From contig CANLQH010000001.1 in the NCBI GenBank assembly GCA_947493285.1, positions 992,001-1,056,000 of the forward strand: a stretch of DNA of 64,000 nt, read 5' to 3'. The position numbers and the translations under genes were made by a program. This document shows, piece after piece, positions 45,047-53,637 of this stretch. This DNA is from an uncultured Tenacibaculum sp. Lineage in GTDB: Bacteria; Bacteroidota; Bacteroidia; Flavobacteriales; Flavobacteriaceae. Within the stretch, counting starts at the first letter, position 1. Each line of letters starts with the position of its first letter. Under the pieces are notes generated by a model that saw only the letters and a program-made list of their open reading frames with translations, was not told the DNA's origin and searched no databases.

Positions 45047-46266
45047 ATTTTCTTACCATTTTTCAAATGGATTTCCAAAGAAGCTAAAACAAGTAGCGCA
45101 TCAGAATGATCTATCTTTGTGTTTTGATGAACATCCCAAAGTTTATCTATTTCAATCCAATCAACAATATTCCTTGATTTTAAATCCATTATACTAGAAT
45201 AAATTAAATCTTTTAAATCTTTTTTATGTCTAATAGCTTGATTAAAATCTATATAATTTGTGTTAGGGTTCTCATAAAAACCCCCAAACTTGTTTAATTC
45301 TCTTTTTAATCTTTGATTTATACGCTTGAATAAAATCTGAGTTTTTGATGCCTCCAGAGGTAATCCAAAATTACTCGAGGTTCCTATTTTAAATAATTTT
45401 GGATAGCATTCTAATACCATTTTTTTGTAAAAAGTAATATTTCTTCTGTGCCTTTCATTATCCAGACTAAGAAAAAAGTTATTGATTTTTTCATTACAAA
45501 AAGGTAGCTTATAATTAAACCCTTCAATTAGAACATGTGGTTTGATATATTTCTCTTGTCTGTTTTTAAAATCTAATTGTTCAATCAATGTAACTTTCTT
45601 TTCATCAATGAAATCTGTGTCTAATAAATCACAAAAATTATTTGTATCTTTATATAATAAATCTGTCGATTTTACAAAAGTATTTTTTTTTACAAAACTG
45701 TCTATACTTTGTTTTATATTAGATTTTTCATTTTCTCCTAAATGTGAACCTGCTCTATTATCCCCTCCAAACCCTGACCATATATTATAATCTGAAAATT
45801 TTTCTTTCACATCAAATATTGGTGGGTGATGAAATAAAACTGTCTGCATCTTACTATTCTTTGAAAAATACAATTCCTCCTCTAAAGAAAACTTATGTGA
45901 GGTCAATGGAAAACTGTGATGTTTTATTCCTGTCTTTTTAGCTATTAAATTTCCTATTTCAAAATCTATAGTACCTGGTGTTCCAAATGTATATGTTTCA
46001 ATATTAGAAGCTTCTGTAAACTCCAATAATTCTGCTAAAATTATTCTACTATCTAATCCTCCACTAATTGGCACTACATTTTTCTTATTAGTTTCAAAAG
46101 ATTCTTCAATTGCACTTTTCCATAACTTATGACCTAAATCTATAAGATTACTTTCAGATTCATCCTTATACTTATCTTTATCTATGAATCTAAAATCACA
46201 ATCATCTCCATGAAAATCAAGAAAATAACCCAATTTCAAAAAAGAATTTAAGTTTGTTAAGTTCAT
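45043..46266 (-). CDS. Asparagine-synthase-like amidotransferase lacking the glutaminase domain
   Basis: The 407-aa protein has the PP-loop SGGLDS at residues 68-73, TFGTPGTIDFEIG, and GFGGDNRAG, matching the C-terminal ATP-dependent synthetase domain of AsnB. The N-terminal Ntn-glutaminase (which would begin Met-Cys-Gly) is missing and no such domain is encoded next to it; the frame starts right after the upstream gene. In O-antigen loci full-length AsnB-like proteins such as WbpS turn uronic acids into uronamides. Here ammonia or another amine may be used directly. It lies 1 base after the surface carbohydrate gene. Confidence 0.85.
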   Translation of the reverse strand: MNLTNLNSFLKLGYFLDFHGDDCDFRFIDKDKYKDESESNLIDLGHKLWKSAIEESFETNKKNVVPISGGLDSRIILAELLEFTEASNIETYTFGTPGTIDFEIGNLIAKKTGIKHHSFPLTSHKFSLEEELYFSKNSKMQTVLFHHPPIFDVKEKFSDYNIWSGFGGDNRAGSHLGENEKSNIKQSIDSFVKKNTFVKSTDLLYKDTNNFCDLLDTDFIDEKKVTLIEQLDFKNRQEKYIKPHVLIEGFNYKLPFCNEKINNFFLSLDNERHRRNITFYKKMVLECYPKLFKIGTSSNFGLPLEASKTQILFKRINQRLKRELNKFGGFYENPNTNYIDFNQAIRHKKDLKDLIYSSIMDLKSRNIVDWIEIDKLWDVHQNTKIDHSDALLVLASLEIHLKNGKKI

Positions 46267-46267
46267 A

Positions 46268-47635
46268 TTAATTTTTCCTTTTAATATATACTAATTCTTC
46301 ACCTAATTGAATTACTGATGTTTCGTAACTCATTTTTTCAAGAACTTTAATTCTATTTAACTTATTTGAAACCTCATTTTTCTTGCAATTTTCAAATTTC
46401 TTCCATGAAATAGAATTATTTTCTTTTTTTAAACCTAGCTCTATAACTATATTTTTCATATCCTTTTTAATATTTCTCTTAATAGTATCAAGCTTATCAA
46501 TTTTTACTAATTGATTTAATGGATTATACTTCGATTTCAAATCTTTAGCTATAATCATTGCTGAGTGATTTTTAACATTATGCATAACAGAATTAAATGT
46601 TGAAATTTTCTCAGGTATTAAATCATTTTCAAAATTATCTTCGAAAATTTTATCTATATTCTCTTTTAGGAATTCTTTTTCTTTTATTTGTTTACTCATA
46701 TAAATAGGCAACCAAGCAACTACTTTCTTATTTACTCTTGGCAAATAAGAAATTACAGGCTTATTTGCCAATAATGATTCTAGACCTGTTGTACAATCAT
46801 AATGAATTACACCCTTTGAAGCTAAAATCCATTGTACCACATTTCCTTTTTTAACTATATTAACATTTGGAAAACTTCCGAAAGACTCTTCATATATACT
46901 TAAAGATTCACTCGGATGAGGCCTTATAACAAAATTAACTTTAGGCAAACTATTTGCACAATATTTTATTGCTTCTATATAATCATTTAAAACACCATGA
47001 AAAAAATCACTTTTTTCAATAATTTTATCTACAACTCCCTGACTATATGTCTTTTCAGCCTTTATATATTTTAGGAAATTTTCCTTTCCTACAACTGGGT
47101 TTGCAACACTAAAACTAGTATTAATTAAAATAAAATCTTTAAACTCATCACTTATCTTTTTTGTTTTATTTTCAAAAAATGGATGGAATTTTTCTTTCAA
47201 TAGATCAAATCTAGGATTACCAGAAACAATAGTTTTATTATAAATTTTCGAATTTAAATATTTAGAAATATCATTTTTAACTGCCTCTCCAAAAACATAA
47301 TTAATATCAATAAAATCAAAAACTTTATTAGAATATGCACTTATTATTGAATCTTTGTTATCTTTATAATGAATTCCTCCTTCTGCATGAATTAAAGCTA
47401 ACCTAAAATTTTTTCTTTTCAGTTCTTTATAAAAAGGTATTTCATCAACAGATAAGCTCTTAAATATATATATACCATTGTCATATTTTAAAGCTTCTCT
47501 TTTCGTTCCCCCTCTAGATCCAAAAAATATATTATAAAACCCCTCATTTAATAAATGTGAAATCAACAACAATTTACCATCAAATTCTCTAGATTTAGTT
47601 TCATATGGTATGAAAATGGGCGTTGCTTTATTCAT
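46268..47635 (-). CDS. GT-B-like surface carbohydrate biosynthesis protein
   Basis: The 455-aa protein has an N-terminal domain with HAEGGIHY, a VSGNPRFDLLKEKF motif (about 137-150), FVIRPHPSES (about 235-244) and a C-terminal half with HYDCTTGLESLLANKPVISY. This pattern is seen in surface carbohydrate synthesis proteins that sit in nonulosonic acid loci, and it resembles the fold of CDP-glycerol and capsule polymer transferases. RPHP followed by a Thr/Ser-rich donor site suggests a phospho-nucleotide (for example CMP-sugar) donor. A role as the legionaminic acid transferase is inferred, not shown. It overlaps wzx by 8 bases. Confidence 0.7.
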   Translation of the reverse strand: MNKATPIFIPYETKSREFDGKLLLISHLLNEGFYNIFFGSRGGTKREALKYDNGIYIFKSLSVDEIPFYKELKRKNFRLALIHAEGGIHYKDNKDSIISAYSNKVFDFIDINYVFGEAVKNDISKYLNSKIYNKTIVSGNPRFDLLKEKFHPFFENKTKKISDEFKDFILINTSFSVANPVVGKENFLKYIKAEKTYSQGVVDKIIEKSDFFHGVLNDYIEAIKYCANSLPKVNFVIRPHPSESLSIYEESFGSFPNVNIVKKGNVVQWILASKGVIHYDCTTGLESLLANKPVISYLPRVNKKVVAWLPIYMSKQIKEKEFLKENIDKIFEDNFENDLIPEKISTFNSVMHNVKNHSAMIIAKDLKSKYNPLNQLVKIDKLDTIKRNIKKDMKNIVIELGLKKENNSISWKKFENCKKNEVSNKLNRIKVLEKMSYETSVIQLGEELVYIKRKN

Positions 47636-49112
47636 TTTTTCTTTTATTTTTTCTTTTATTTTTTATTATATTTTTTATTTGAGGTAGAATACTTTTTAAT
47701 AAAATCCCCAATAAAATTACAATCAGTATAATCTTTATAACAACCTCTTTTATATCTATAATTTCTATCCCTGCAAAACTAGTATATATTATTGCAGAAA
47801 CAATAATTATAAAACATAGAAGTAAATCTTTTCTTAAATTAATTTTATTCAAATAATCTTTAACTAAATATACACCTAAAACAAAATAGACTAAATAAGA
47901 AAACAATGTTGCTAAAGCAGCTCCTGATATACCTAACTTAGGTATTAATATAAAATTTAACACTATATTTAAAATAGCAGAAACTAGAGCAATCTTAGAG
48001 GTGTTTTTAAATTTATTTTGGAAGCCTAAAAACGAATTTGTGATAGTTATAAGAGAATTAAAAAAAATACCACCTGTTATAATACCAATTACAGGAATAG
48101 CTGAATAATATCTAGAATCGGTCATTAAAATCACAAATTCCTTTGCAAATAATATAATTCCTAAACAAATTAAAGTTATAAAAATTACATATCCAGAAAT
48201 TAACCCCTTAACAATATCATAAGATTCATTTTTCATATTTTCGTAAAAAATCGGATTCCAAACTTTTCTTATCCCTACTGCTAAAAATATTGGAATTTGA
48301 GCGAGTTGATAAGCTATTGAATAAACTCCTAATTCTTCGGTACCAATCATTCCTTCAAGAATAAATCTATCAGCTATAAATAATATTTCATAAGACCATA
48401 CTGCAACAATCAGTGGCAATCCAAAAATCAGAAGTTCTTTCATTTTTGAAAAGCTCCATTGCTTTTGTATATATTGAAGGATTGTTTTATTTGCTAAATA
48501 AAATATAAAAATTGCTGATGGTATTAATGCTAATATCTTACCTAAAGCACCGTATTTTAAATTAATTACTAAAAATAAAGAAAGTAACAAGGATACCACT
48601 CCACCTATTACATTATAAATTGCAGATTTTTGAATTTTATATTTCATCGAAAGTAATAAAACCCATATTCTTTTTGGTTGAGTAAAAAATGCTAATAAAA
48701 TTGCAATGTAACCAAATGGGTAAAATGCATAATCTTTAAATATAGATTCTGAAAAAAAATACCCTACAATAACAGCTATTAGACTAATAATTAATGGAAA
48801 CAAAAGAACAAATAAATAGGTTGAACCTATGATTTCTTTTTTATCTAATTCATCCTCTGAACTATAATATTTCCTCTGAGCAGCGGAAATTATCCCTGGG
48901 TTATAAAACAGACCCAGAAAGCTAACTATCGAAGTTGTTAATGCAATTATTCCAAAATCCTTTGGCGTCAAATATGCAGTATATATAGGAATCAATAATA
49001 TATTAAGTCCTTTTAAAATAATTTCTCCTAGTGAAACAACTAATCCTCCTTTAAAAATATAACCTAAATAAAAAGTTAGATTTTTCTTTTTCTCTATACT
49101 ATCATTTATCAT
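47628..49112 (-). CDS. wzx: Oligosaccharide flippase Wzx
   Basis: The 494-aa membrane protein has about 12-14 hydrophobic segments in the MATE/MOP order. An N-terminal FKGGLVVSLGEIILKGLNILLIP stretch, a middle LPLIVAVWSYEILFIADRFIL and a C-terminal basic tail (KNKRKNKRKNE) are seen. It would move the lipid-linked repeat unit across the inner membrane. It overlaps the cytidylyltransferase gene by 11 bases and the next gene by 8. The lysine-rich tail is encoded by a 12-bp tandem repeat. Confidence 0.9.
   Translation of the reverse strand: MINDSIEKKKNLTFYLGYIFKGGLVVSLGEIILKGLNILLIPIYTAYLTPKDFGIIALTTSIVSFLGLFYNPGIISAAQRKYYSSEDELDKKEIIGSTYLFVLLFPLIISLIAVIVGYFFSESIFKDYAFYPFGYIAILLAFFTQPKRIWVLLLSMKYKIQKSAIYNVIGGVVSLLLSLFLVINLKYGALGKILALIPSAIFIFYLANKTILQYIQKQWSFSKMKELLIFGLPLIVAVWSYEILFIADRFILEGMIGTEELGVYSIAYQLAQIPIFLAVGIRKVWNPIFYENMKNESYDIVKGLISGYVIFITLICLGIILFAKEFVILMTDSRYYSAIPVIGIITGGIFFNSLITITNSFLGFQNKFKNTSKIALVSAILNIVLNFILIPKLGISGAALATLFSYLVYFVLGVYLVKDYLNKINLRKDLLLCFIIIVSAIIYTSFAGIEIIDIKEVVIKIILIVILLGILLKSILPQIKNIIKNKRKNKRKNE
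47635..47664. repeat. 12-bp tandem repeat at the wzx 3' end
   Basis: Two copies of TTTTTTCTTTTA (47635-47646, 47647-47658) plus a partial third lie at the end of wzx and encode repeated Lys/Arg/Asn residues on the minus strand. The unit length is a multiple of three. Confidence 0.75.
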
Positions 49113-49785
49113 TTATCATTATTTCAGCTAATCTAAAATCTATTATATCATCAATATCAACAGATGTTCTTTTACACATCTCATACTTGATAACTTTTTC
49201 AAATTGCGATATCTGTTTTTTCTTTAAAGAATTTGTGTTCATTATATAAATTGCTCCATTATATTCCCAAACTTTAGGGCAATCTTGCCTTCTTATAAAT
49301 TTACTTTCTTTTGATTTTTTTAAAAAACCATTCTCAGATTCCTCAAAAAGAACATAATAAGGGTTTGAATCTGTTTCTTTAACAGAGACAACCATATCAA
49401 CATCATTTGAAAAAAGATTAAGGGCTTCCTTTATTTGAGTCCCTGTTCTCAAAGGAGATGTTGGCTGAAGTAATACAATGTTTTCAGGTTCTACTCCACA
49501 GTTTTTTTCAAACTCTTTTATCGCATGTAAAATAACATCTTGTGTTCCTGCTGTATCTGTTGCTAAAAAGTCGGGTCTTATAAATGGAACTTTCAACCCT
49601 GTCTCTTCTGAAACTTTCTTGATTTCTTCAGAATCTGTACTTATATAAATAAAAGTATCTTCGAATATTTCTCTTGCAGCATCAATTGTATAGTGAATTA
49701 ATGGTTTTCCTCCTAAAATTTTTATATTCTTTTTAGGTAAACCTTTAGAACCACCTCTGGCTGGAATTACAACTAATGTTTTCAA
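49102..49785 (-). CDS. legF: CMP-nonulosonate cytidylyltransferase (NeuA/LegF/PtmB family)
   Basis: The 227-aa enzyme begins VVIPARGGSKGLPKKNIK, the CTP-binding signature of CMP-sialate synthetases, and has LLQPTSPLRTG and FIRRQDCPKVWEYNGAIYI. It activates a nonulosonic acid with CTP to CMP-sugar. In this cluster the substrate is most likely a legionaminic acid, since the seven genes of that path are contiguous. It overlaps the CBS nucleotidyltransferase by 4 bases and wzx by 11, with a short duplicated ATGATAA at the junction. Confidence 0.9.
   Translation of the reverse strand: MKTLVVIPARGGSKGLPKKNIKILGGKPLIHYTIDAAREIFEDTFIYISTDSEEIKKVSEETGLKVPFIRPDFLATDTAGTQDVILHAIKEFEKNCGVEPENIVLLQPTSPLRTGTQIKEALNLFSNDVDMVVSVKETDSNPYYVLFEESENGFLKKSKESKFIRRQDCPKVWEYNGAIYIMNTNSLKKKQISQFEKVIKYEMCKRTSVDIDDIIDFRLAEIMINDK
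49103..49121. repeat. Short tandem repeat at the legF-wzx junction
   Basis: The minus strand carries a 7-bp duplication of ATGATAA (about 49105-49121) that supplies the last codons and stop of legF and the overlapping start of wzx. It may be slippage-prone, but is short. Confidence 0.5.
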
Positions 49786-50828
49786 TCTTTAAAATGTTTT
49801 ATAAATTCTTGTGCATTTTTATAATCAGCTGGTTTTCCTATATCTATCCAATAACCACGAATTGGATTATGTAATAACAAACCTTTATCAAAAACAATTT
49901 TATCCATTAAATCTGTAATATCAAAAAAAGCATCCTTAGGAATTTCTGAAATCCATTCTTTTTTGAAAGCATAAACACCTGCATTCGAATGATATACATA
50001 AGTTGGTTTTTCCTTAAAATTTTCAACTTTCATGTCAGATCCACATTCAAAAACAGCGTAAGGGACATCTACTTTATATTCAGTAGAAGCGACTACCATA
50101 TCAGCTTTTTTATCAATCAATTTTAAGAACATTTCTTCAAAATTTACATTTGTAAATAAATCGCTATTCATCAATAAAACATGATCTGTTTCAAAATTAT
50201 CAACTAAAGAAAGAGCTCCTGCTGTTCCTAATGGTTTATCTTCCCAAATGTATTCTATATCTATTCCTTTTGAACTACCATCGCCAAAATATTCTACAAT
50301 TTGTTCTCCTAAATATTTTACAGATATATATATCTTTTTTATTCCAAAAGAAATTAATCTATCAATATTATATTCAATAATAGGTTTTTTACCAAGTGGT
50401 AACATTGGTTTCGGCACATCATCAGTAAGTGGACTTAATCTTTTTCCTCTTCCTCCAGCCATAATCATACATTCCATAGGAATAATTGATTTCGTTTTCT
50501 CTAAATCAATCACTCTACTAAGAGTATAATCTTTATTTAATAAAGGAAGCATTTTAATATTATTATCTCGAAACCCATTCAAATTAATAAAACCTTCTGA
50601 TTCGAAAATAAACTTAAAACTTCTATTACAAACTTCTCCTATATTCTTTAATAAATCTTTATCTTTTGACAAAGATCTTCTAATATCTCCATCTGTTAAA
50701 GATCCAATAACTCTATTTTGAACATCTACAACAAATAAAATTAGCCTACTTACATCAGTAACTAAATTTAACTTTTGTAGAGCATCTAATATTGTTTCCT
50801 TTTCTGAAATGACTAAGTTTTTTTTCAT
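49782..50828 (-). CDS. CBS-domain nucleotidyltransferase (PtmE/LegE-like)
   Basis: The 348-aa protein has an N-terminal pair of CBS domains (about residues 3-115, with VIGSLTDGDIRRSL) followed by a sugar nucleotidyltransferase domain (MAGGRGKRLSPLTDDVPKPMLPL, LMNSDLFTN, HSNAGVYAF). This layout is that of Campylobacter PtmE, glucosamine-1-phosphate guanylyltransferase, which feeds the GDP-linked legionaminic acid path. The GDP preference is inferred from neighbours, not visible. It precedes legF by a 4-base overlap and follows legG after a 43-base gap containing a large hairpin. Confidence 0.85.
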   Translation of the reverse strand: MKKNLVISEKETILDALQKLNLVTDVSRLILFVVDVQNRVIGSLTDGDIRRSLSKDKDLLKNIGEVCNRSFKFIFESEGFINLNGFRDNNIKMLPLLNKDYTLSRVIDLEKTKSIIPMECMIMAGGRGKRLSPLTDDVPKPMLPLGKKPIIEYNIDRLISFGIKKIYISVKYLGEQIVEYFGDGSSKGIDIEYIWEDKPLGTAGALSLVDNFETDHVLLMNSDLFTNVNFEEMFLKLIDKKADMVVASTEYKVDVPYAVFECGSDMKVENFKEKPTYVYHSNAGVYAFKKEWISEIPKDAFFDITDLMDKIVFDKGLLLHNPIRGYWIDIGKPADYKNAQEFIKHFKD

Positions 50829-50852
50829 GTGTATTTCTTAGTATTGGTGATA

Positions 50853-50904
50853 AATATTCTTTTGAAACATTTTATAAATCATAAAAATGTTTCAAAAGAA
50901 TATT
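50853..50904. repeat. 21-bp perfect inverted repeat with 10-nt loop
   Basis: Left arm 50853-50873 and right arm 50884-50904 (core TTTTGAAACATTTT and its complement) flank a 10-nt loop. It covers the last codons and stop of legG and the gap before ptmE. On the minus strand no T-run follows, so it is not a standard terminator. It is likely an mRNA hairpin inside the operon. Confidence 0.9.
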
Positions 50905-52032
50905 TTCTAAATTACTTTTTTTAAGTACATCTTTTATTTTTTCTGAGGCTCCAGCCTCACCGTAAGGATTGACAACTTTTTTCAAGATGTTTTGAAAGGT
51001 TTCAGAATAACTATAATTAATCATATCTATAATCTCTTTCTTTTCAGGCAAACAATCTAAAACTGAGTTAGCCTTTAATCTTCCCTTCTGTCTATCCCCA
51101 ATATTTATAGTTGCTACCTTAAAACTCGGAGCTTCAGCTAAACCGCTAGAAGAATTACCTATAACAGCATCAATATGCTGTAAAGCTGACAAATATCGCA
51201 GCTGACCTAAAGATTGAAAAGCAACTGCTTTTTCTTTATTTTTAGATACATAATCATTAATCATTTTTATTATTATTCTTCCATCTGTATCTGAATTAGG
51301 CATTGTAAAAATCAGTTTTGCATCTTCAAAACTTGATAATGCATCTAAAAGCTTTTGAAATTGTCGTTCTGAGGTATTATTTTCAAGAGTCACTGGATGA
51401 AAAGTAATTAGGAAATTCTTTTCTCCTAATTTAAAATCTATTGATTTTTCAAAATCTTCTTTATTTAATAAATCAAGATTAAAAATATTATCAATTCCAG
51501 GACTTCCTAAATTAAATACATTATCAGGATTCTCCCCCAATTGAATTACTCTTTTAGCATATTCCTTAGTCGCTACAAAATGTAAATGTGACATTTTAGT
51601 AATCGAATGCCTTAAAGCTTCATCAAAAGCTCCTTCAGTAGTTTCTCCTCCATGTAAATGAGCTATTGGAATTCTAGAAATCATTGCAGCAGAAGCTGCT
51701 GAAAATATTTCGTATCTATCTCCAAGAACGACACAAATATCTGGTTTTAACTGTTCAAATACTTCTGAAAAAGAAATCATTGTAAGTCCCATTGATTTAG
51801 AAACTCCTACAGAAGTATCAGATGACATCAATACTTCAACTTTTCTATCAATTCTAAACCCTTGTTCTTCAATGTTTTGATAAGTCATCCCAAACTCAGG
51901 AGATAAATGCATTCCTGTAACTACAAGTTGTAGTTCTAGTTCTTCATCTTCTTGAATAGCTTTTAATAACCAGTACATTAACCCATACTCAGCTCTTGTA
52001 CCAGTAATTACACATATTTTACGCTTATTCAT
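50872..52032 (-). CDS. legG: Hydrolysing UDP/GDP-N-acetylglucosamine 2-epimerase (NeuC/LegG type)
   Basis: The 386-aa GT-B-fold protein has TGTRAEYGLMYWLL near its N-terminus, HLHGGETTEGAFDEALRH and GNSSSGLAEAPSFKV, the signatures of the hydrolysing 2-epimerases that release the free sugar. In legionaminic acid synthesis LegG releases 2,4-diacetamido-2,4,6-trideoxymannose for LegI. The first residues (MNKRKICVITGTRAEYG) are usual for the family. It overlaps the synthase gene by 8 bases. The C-terminal residues are encoded within an inverted repeat. Confidence 0.9.
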   Translation of the reverse strand: MNKRKICVITGTRAEYGLMYWLLKAIQEDEELELQLVVTGMHLSPEFGMTYQNIEEQGFRIDRKVEVLMSSDTSVGVSKSMGLTMISFSEVFEQLKPDICVVLGDRYEIFSAASAAMISRIPIAHLHGGETTEGAFDEALRHSITKMSHLHFVATKEYAKRVIQLGENPDNVFNLGSPGIDNIFNLDLLNKEDFEKSIDFKLGEKNFLITFHPVTLENNTSERQFQKLLDALSSFEDAKLIFTMPNSDTDGRIIIKMINDYVSKNKEKAVAFQSLGQLRYLSALQHIDAVIGNSSSGLAEAPSFKVATINIGDRQKGRLKANSVLDCLPEKKEIIDMINYSYSETFQNILKKVVNPYGEAGASEKIKDVLKKSNLENILLKHFYDL

Positions 52033-53047
52033 AAATATTCTCCCATTTTAATGGCTCACCGGAATTAACTTTTGATTTAATTTTTTTACCAATCACATCA
52101 TGCCAATTCATTGGTGAAATTCCTGCATTAGGTCTCAGAGTAACTAGATCTGATTCTTTTATAATTTCCCCTTCTCTAAAATCTTTTAAAACATGAATAC
52201 TTTTTCTTACAATATCTATATTTTTTTTCTCACTTTCTGAAGGTTCTTTTACACCACTTCCGCTCAATGCTTTCTCTATATTACGAATTGAGTCTACCAT
52301 TAATTTTAATTCTCTAGGTTCTAAAGAAGCTCTATGATCAGGTCCTTCCATACTTCTATCAAGAGTAAAATGCTTTTCTATAACCTCAGCACCAAGAGTA
52401 ACAGCTCCTACAGGAACTTCTACACCTAATGTATGATCGGAATACCCAATATTCACTTCCACTTCTTTTTTAATATGAAGCATCGCTTTAAGATTAACAT
52501 CCTTCATTGATGTAGGGTATTCTGTATTACAATGTAAAACAGTTATTTTATTTTTATCAACTCCCTCATTAACAAGAACTTCAACTGCATCCTTTACTTC
52601 AGTGATATCTGCCATACCTGTTGATAAAATTACTTCTGGAAATAAACTTGCAACTTTTCTTAGATAGGGTAGATTAGTAATTTCTCCTGAAGGTATTTTT
52701 GCTAAACGAACACCTATATTATACAAAAAATCAACACTATCGAAATCAAATCCTGTGGATAGAAATTTCACTTTTTTGTTTTTACAATATTCTATTAAAT
52801 GATGATGATCATTTTGAGAGAGTTCTAATTTTTTAAGCATCTCAAACTGACTATCATTATTATTAGTATTAGAATCTTGATATTCTGCTCTCTTAGCGTT
52901 TTTAGTAACTAATTTATTAGCTTTAAATGTTTGAAACTTCACATAATCAACTCCTGCTTCAGCAGCTACATCGATTAATTTCTCTGCTAACTTAATATCT
53001 CCATTATGGTTTACTCCTGCTTCTGCTATTATGAGTGTTTTCTTCAT
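52025..53047 (-). CDS. legI: N-acetylneuraminate/legionaminate synthase (NeuB/LegI)
   Basis: The 340-aa protein starts IIAEAGVNHNGDIKLA, with VDYVKFQTFKA, KIPSGEITNLPYLR, STGMAD, LHCNTEYPT and GYSDHTLG, and has a C-terminal SAF (antifreeze-like) domain. It condenses phosphoenolpyruvate with a six-carbon sugar to give a nonulosonic acid. The pathway context (LegC-type aminotransferase, 4,6-dehydratase) favours legionaminate over Neu5Ac. It overlaps its neighbours by 4 and 8 bases. Confidence 0.93.
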   Translation of the reverse strand: MKKTLIIAEAGVNHNGDIKLAEKLIDVAAEAGVDYVKFQTFKANKLVTKNAKRAEYQDSNTNNNDSQFEMLKKLELSQNDHHHLIEYCKNKKVKFLSTGFDFDSVDFLYNIGVRLAKIPSGEITNLPYLRKVASLFPEVILSTGMADITEVKDAVEVLVNEGVDKNKITVLHCNTEYPTSMKDVNLKAMLHIKKEVEVNIGYSDHTLGVEVPVGAVTLGAEVIEKHFTLDRSMEGPDHRASLEPRELKLMVDSIRNIEKALSGSGVKEPSESEKKNIDIVRKSIHVLKDFREGEIIKESDLVTLRPNAGISPMNWHDVIGKKIKSKVNSGEPLKWENIYE

Positions 53048-53628
53048 TTTTTGATAAATTCTCCAGCACTAATTATACTGTTTTCTTTAATAGTTATTCC
53101 ATTAGAAATGGTTGCATTACTTCCTATAAAGGTACCTCTTTTTATAATTGAATCTCCATTTACTACAGAACATGTGGAAATATGGCAAAAATCTTCAACT
53201 ATAACACCGTGTTCAATATTTGACTTTGTATTAACAATACAGTTCTTACCAATCATAGCTCCAGAACTCACAACAACATCATGCATAATAACAGTTCCTT
53301 CTTCAACTTTCGAATGTTTAGAGACATAAGCTCTTGGTGAAATAATAGTTGCTAGTTGCCCTTTGGATTTAATTATTCTTTTTGAAATTCTCTCTCTAAT
53401 TGTATATGATTTTATTTGACCTACCGTAATCAAAAAAAACATATTATCATCAACAAATTTTTCTATGAGTTCATCTCCCCCTAAAACTGGGTACCCTAAT
53501 ATTTCTTTTTGATCAGTGTATCCATCTAGAATTCCTTTTATTGTAAATTTATTATTTAATTCAATAATATCTATTACAGACATACAATGTCCTCCACCTC
53601 CTATAAGTATAAGCTCAGGTTTATCCAT
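53044..53628 (-). CDS. NeuD-like acetyltransferase, probable LegH
   Basis: The 194-aa protein has an N-terminal GGGGHCMSVIDII nucleotide-fold motif and a C-terminal left-handed beta-helix of hexapeptide repeats (MIGKNCIVNTKSNIEHGVIV, with the likely catalytic His). It resembles PglD/NeuD enzymes. Placed between LegC and LegI genes, it would N-acetylate the 4-amino group made by LegC. It is separate in sequence from the PglD-like protein at 32.8 kb. An O-acetylation role on the finished sugar is also possible. Confidence 0.85.
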   Translation of the reverse strand: MDKPELILIGGGGHCMSVIDIIELNNKFTIKGILDGYTDQKEILGYPVLGGDELIEKFVDDNMFFLITVGQIKSYTIRERISKRIIKSKGQLATIISPRAYVSKHSKVEEGTVIMHDVVVSSGAMIGKNCIVNTKSNIEHGVIVEDFCHISTCSVVNGDSIIKRGTFIGSNATISNGITIKENSIISAGEFIKK

Positions 53629-53637
53629 TCAACTTAG

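Noticed and set aside
45542..45941. Open frames on the + strand opposite the amidotransferase gene and similar antisense frames across the locus
   Set aside because: They lie within well-supported minus-strand genes, have no recognisable motifs and arise from A/T-rich codon use.
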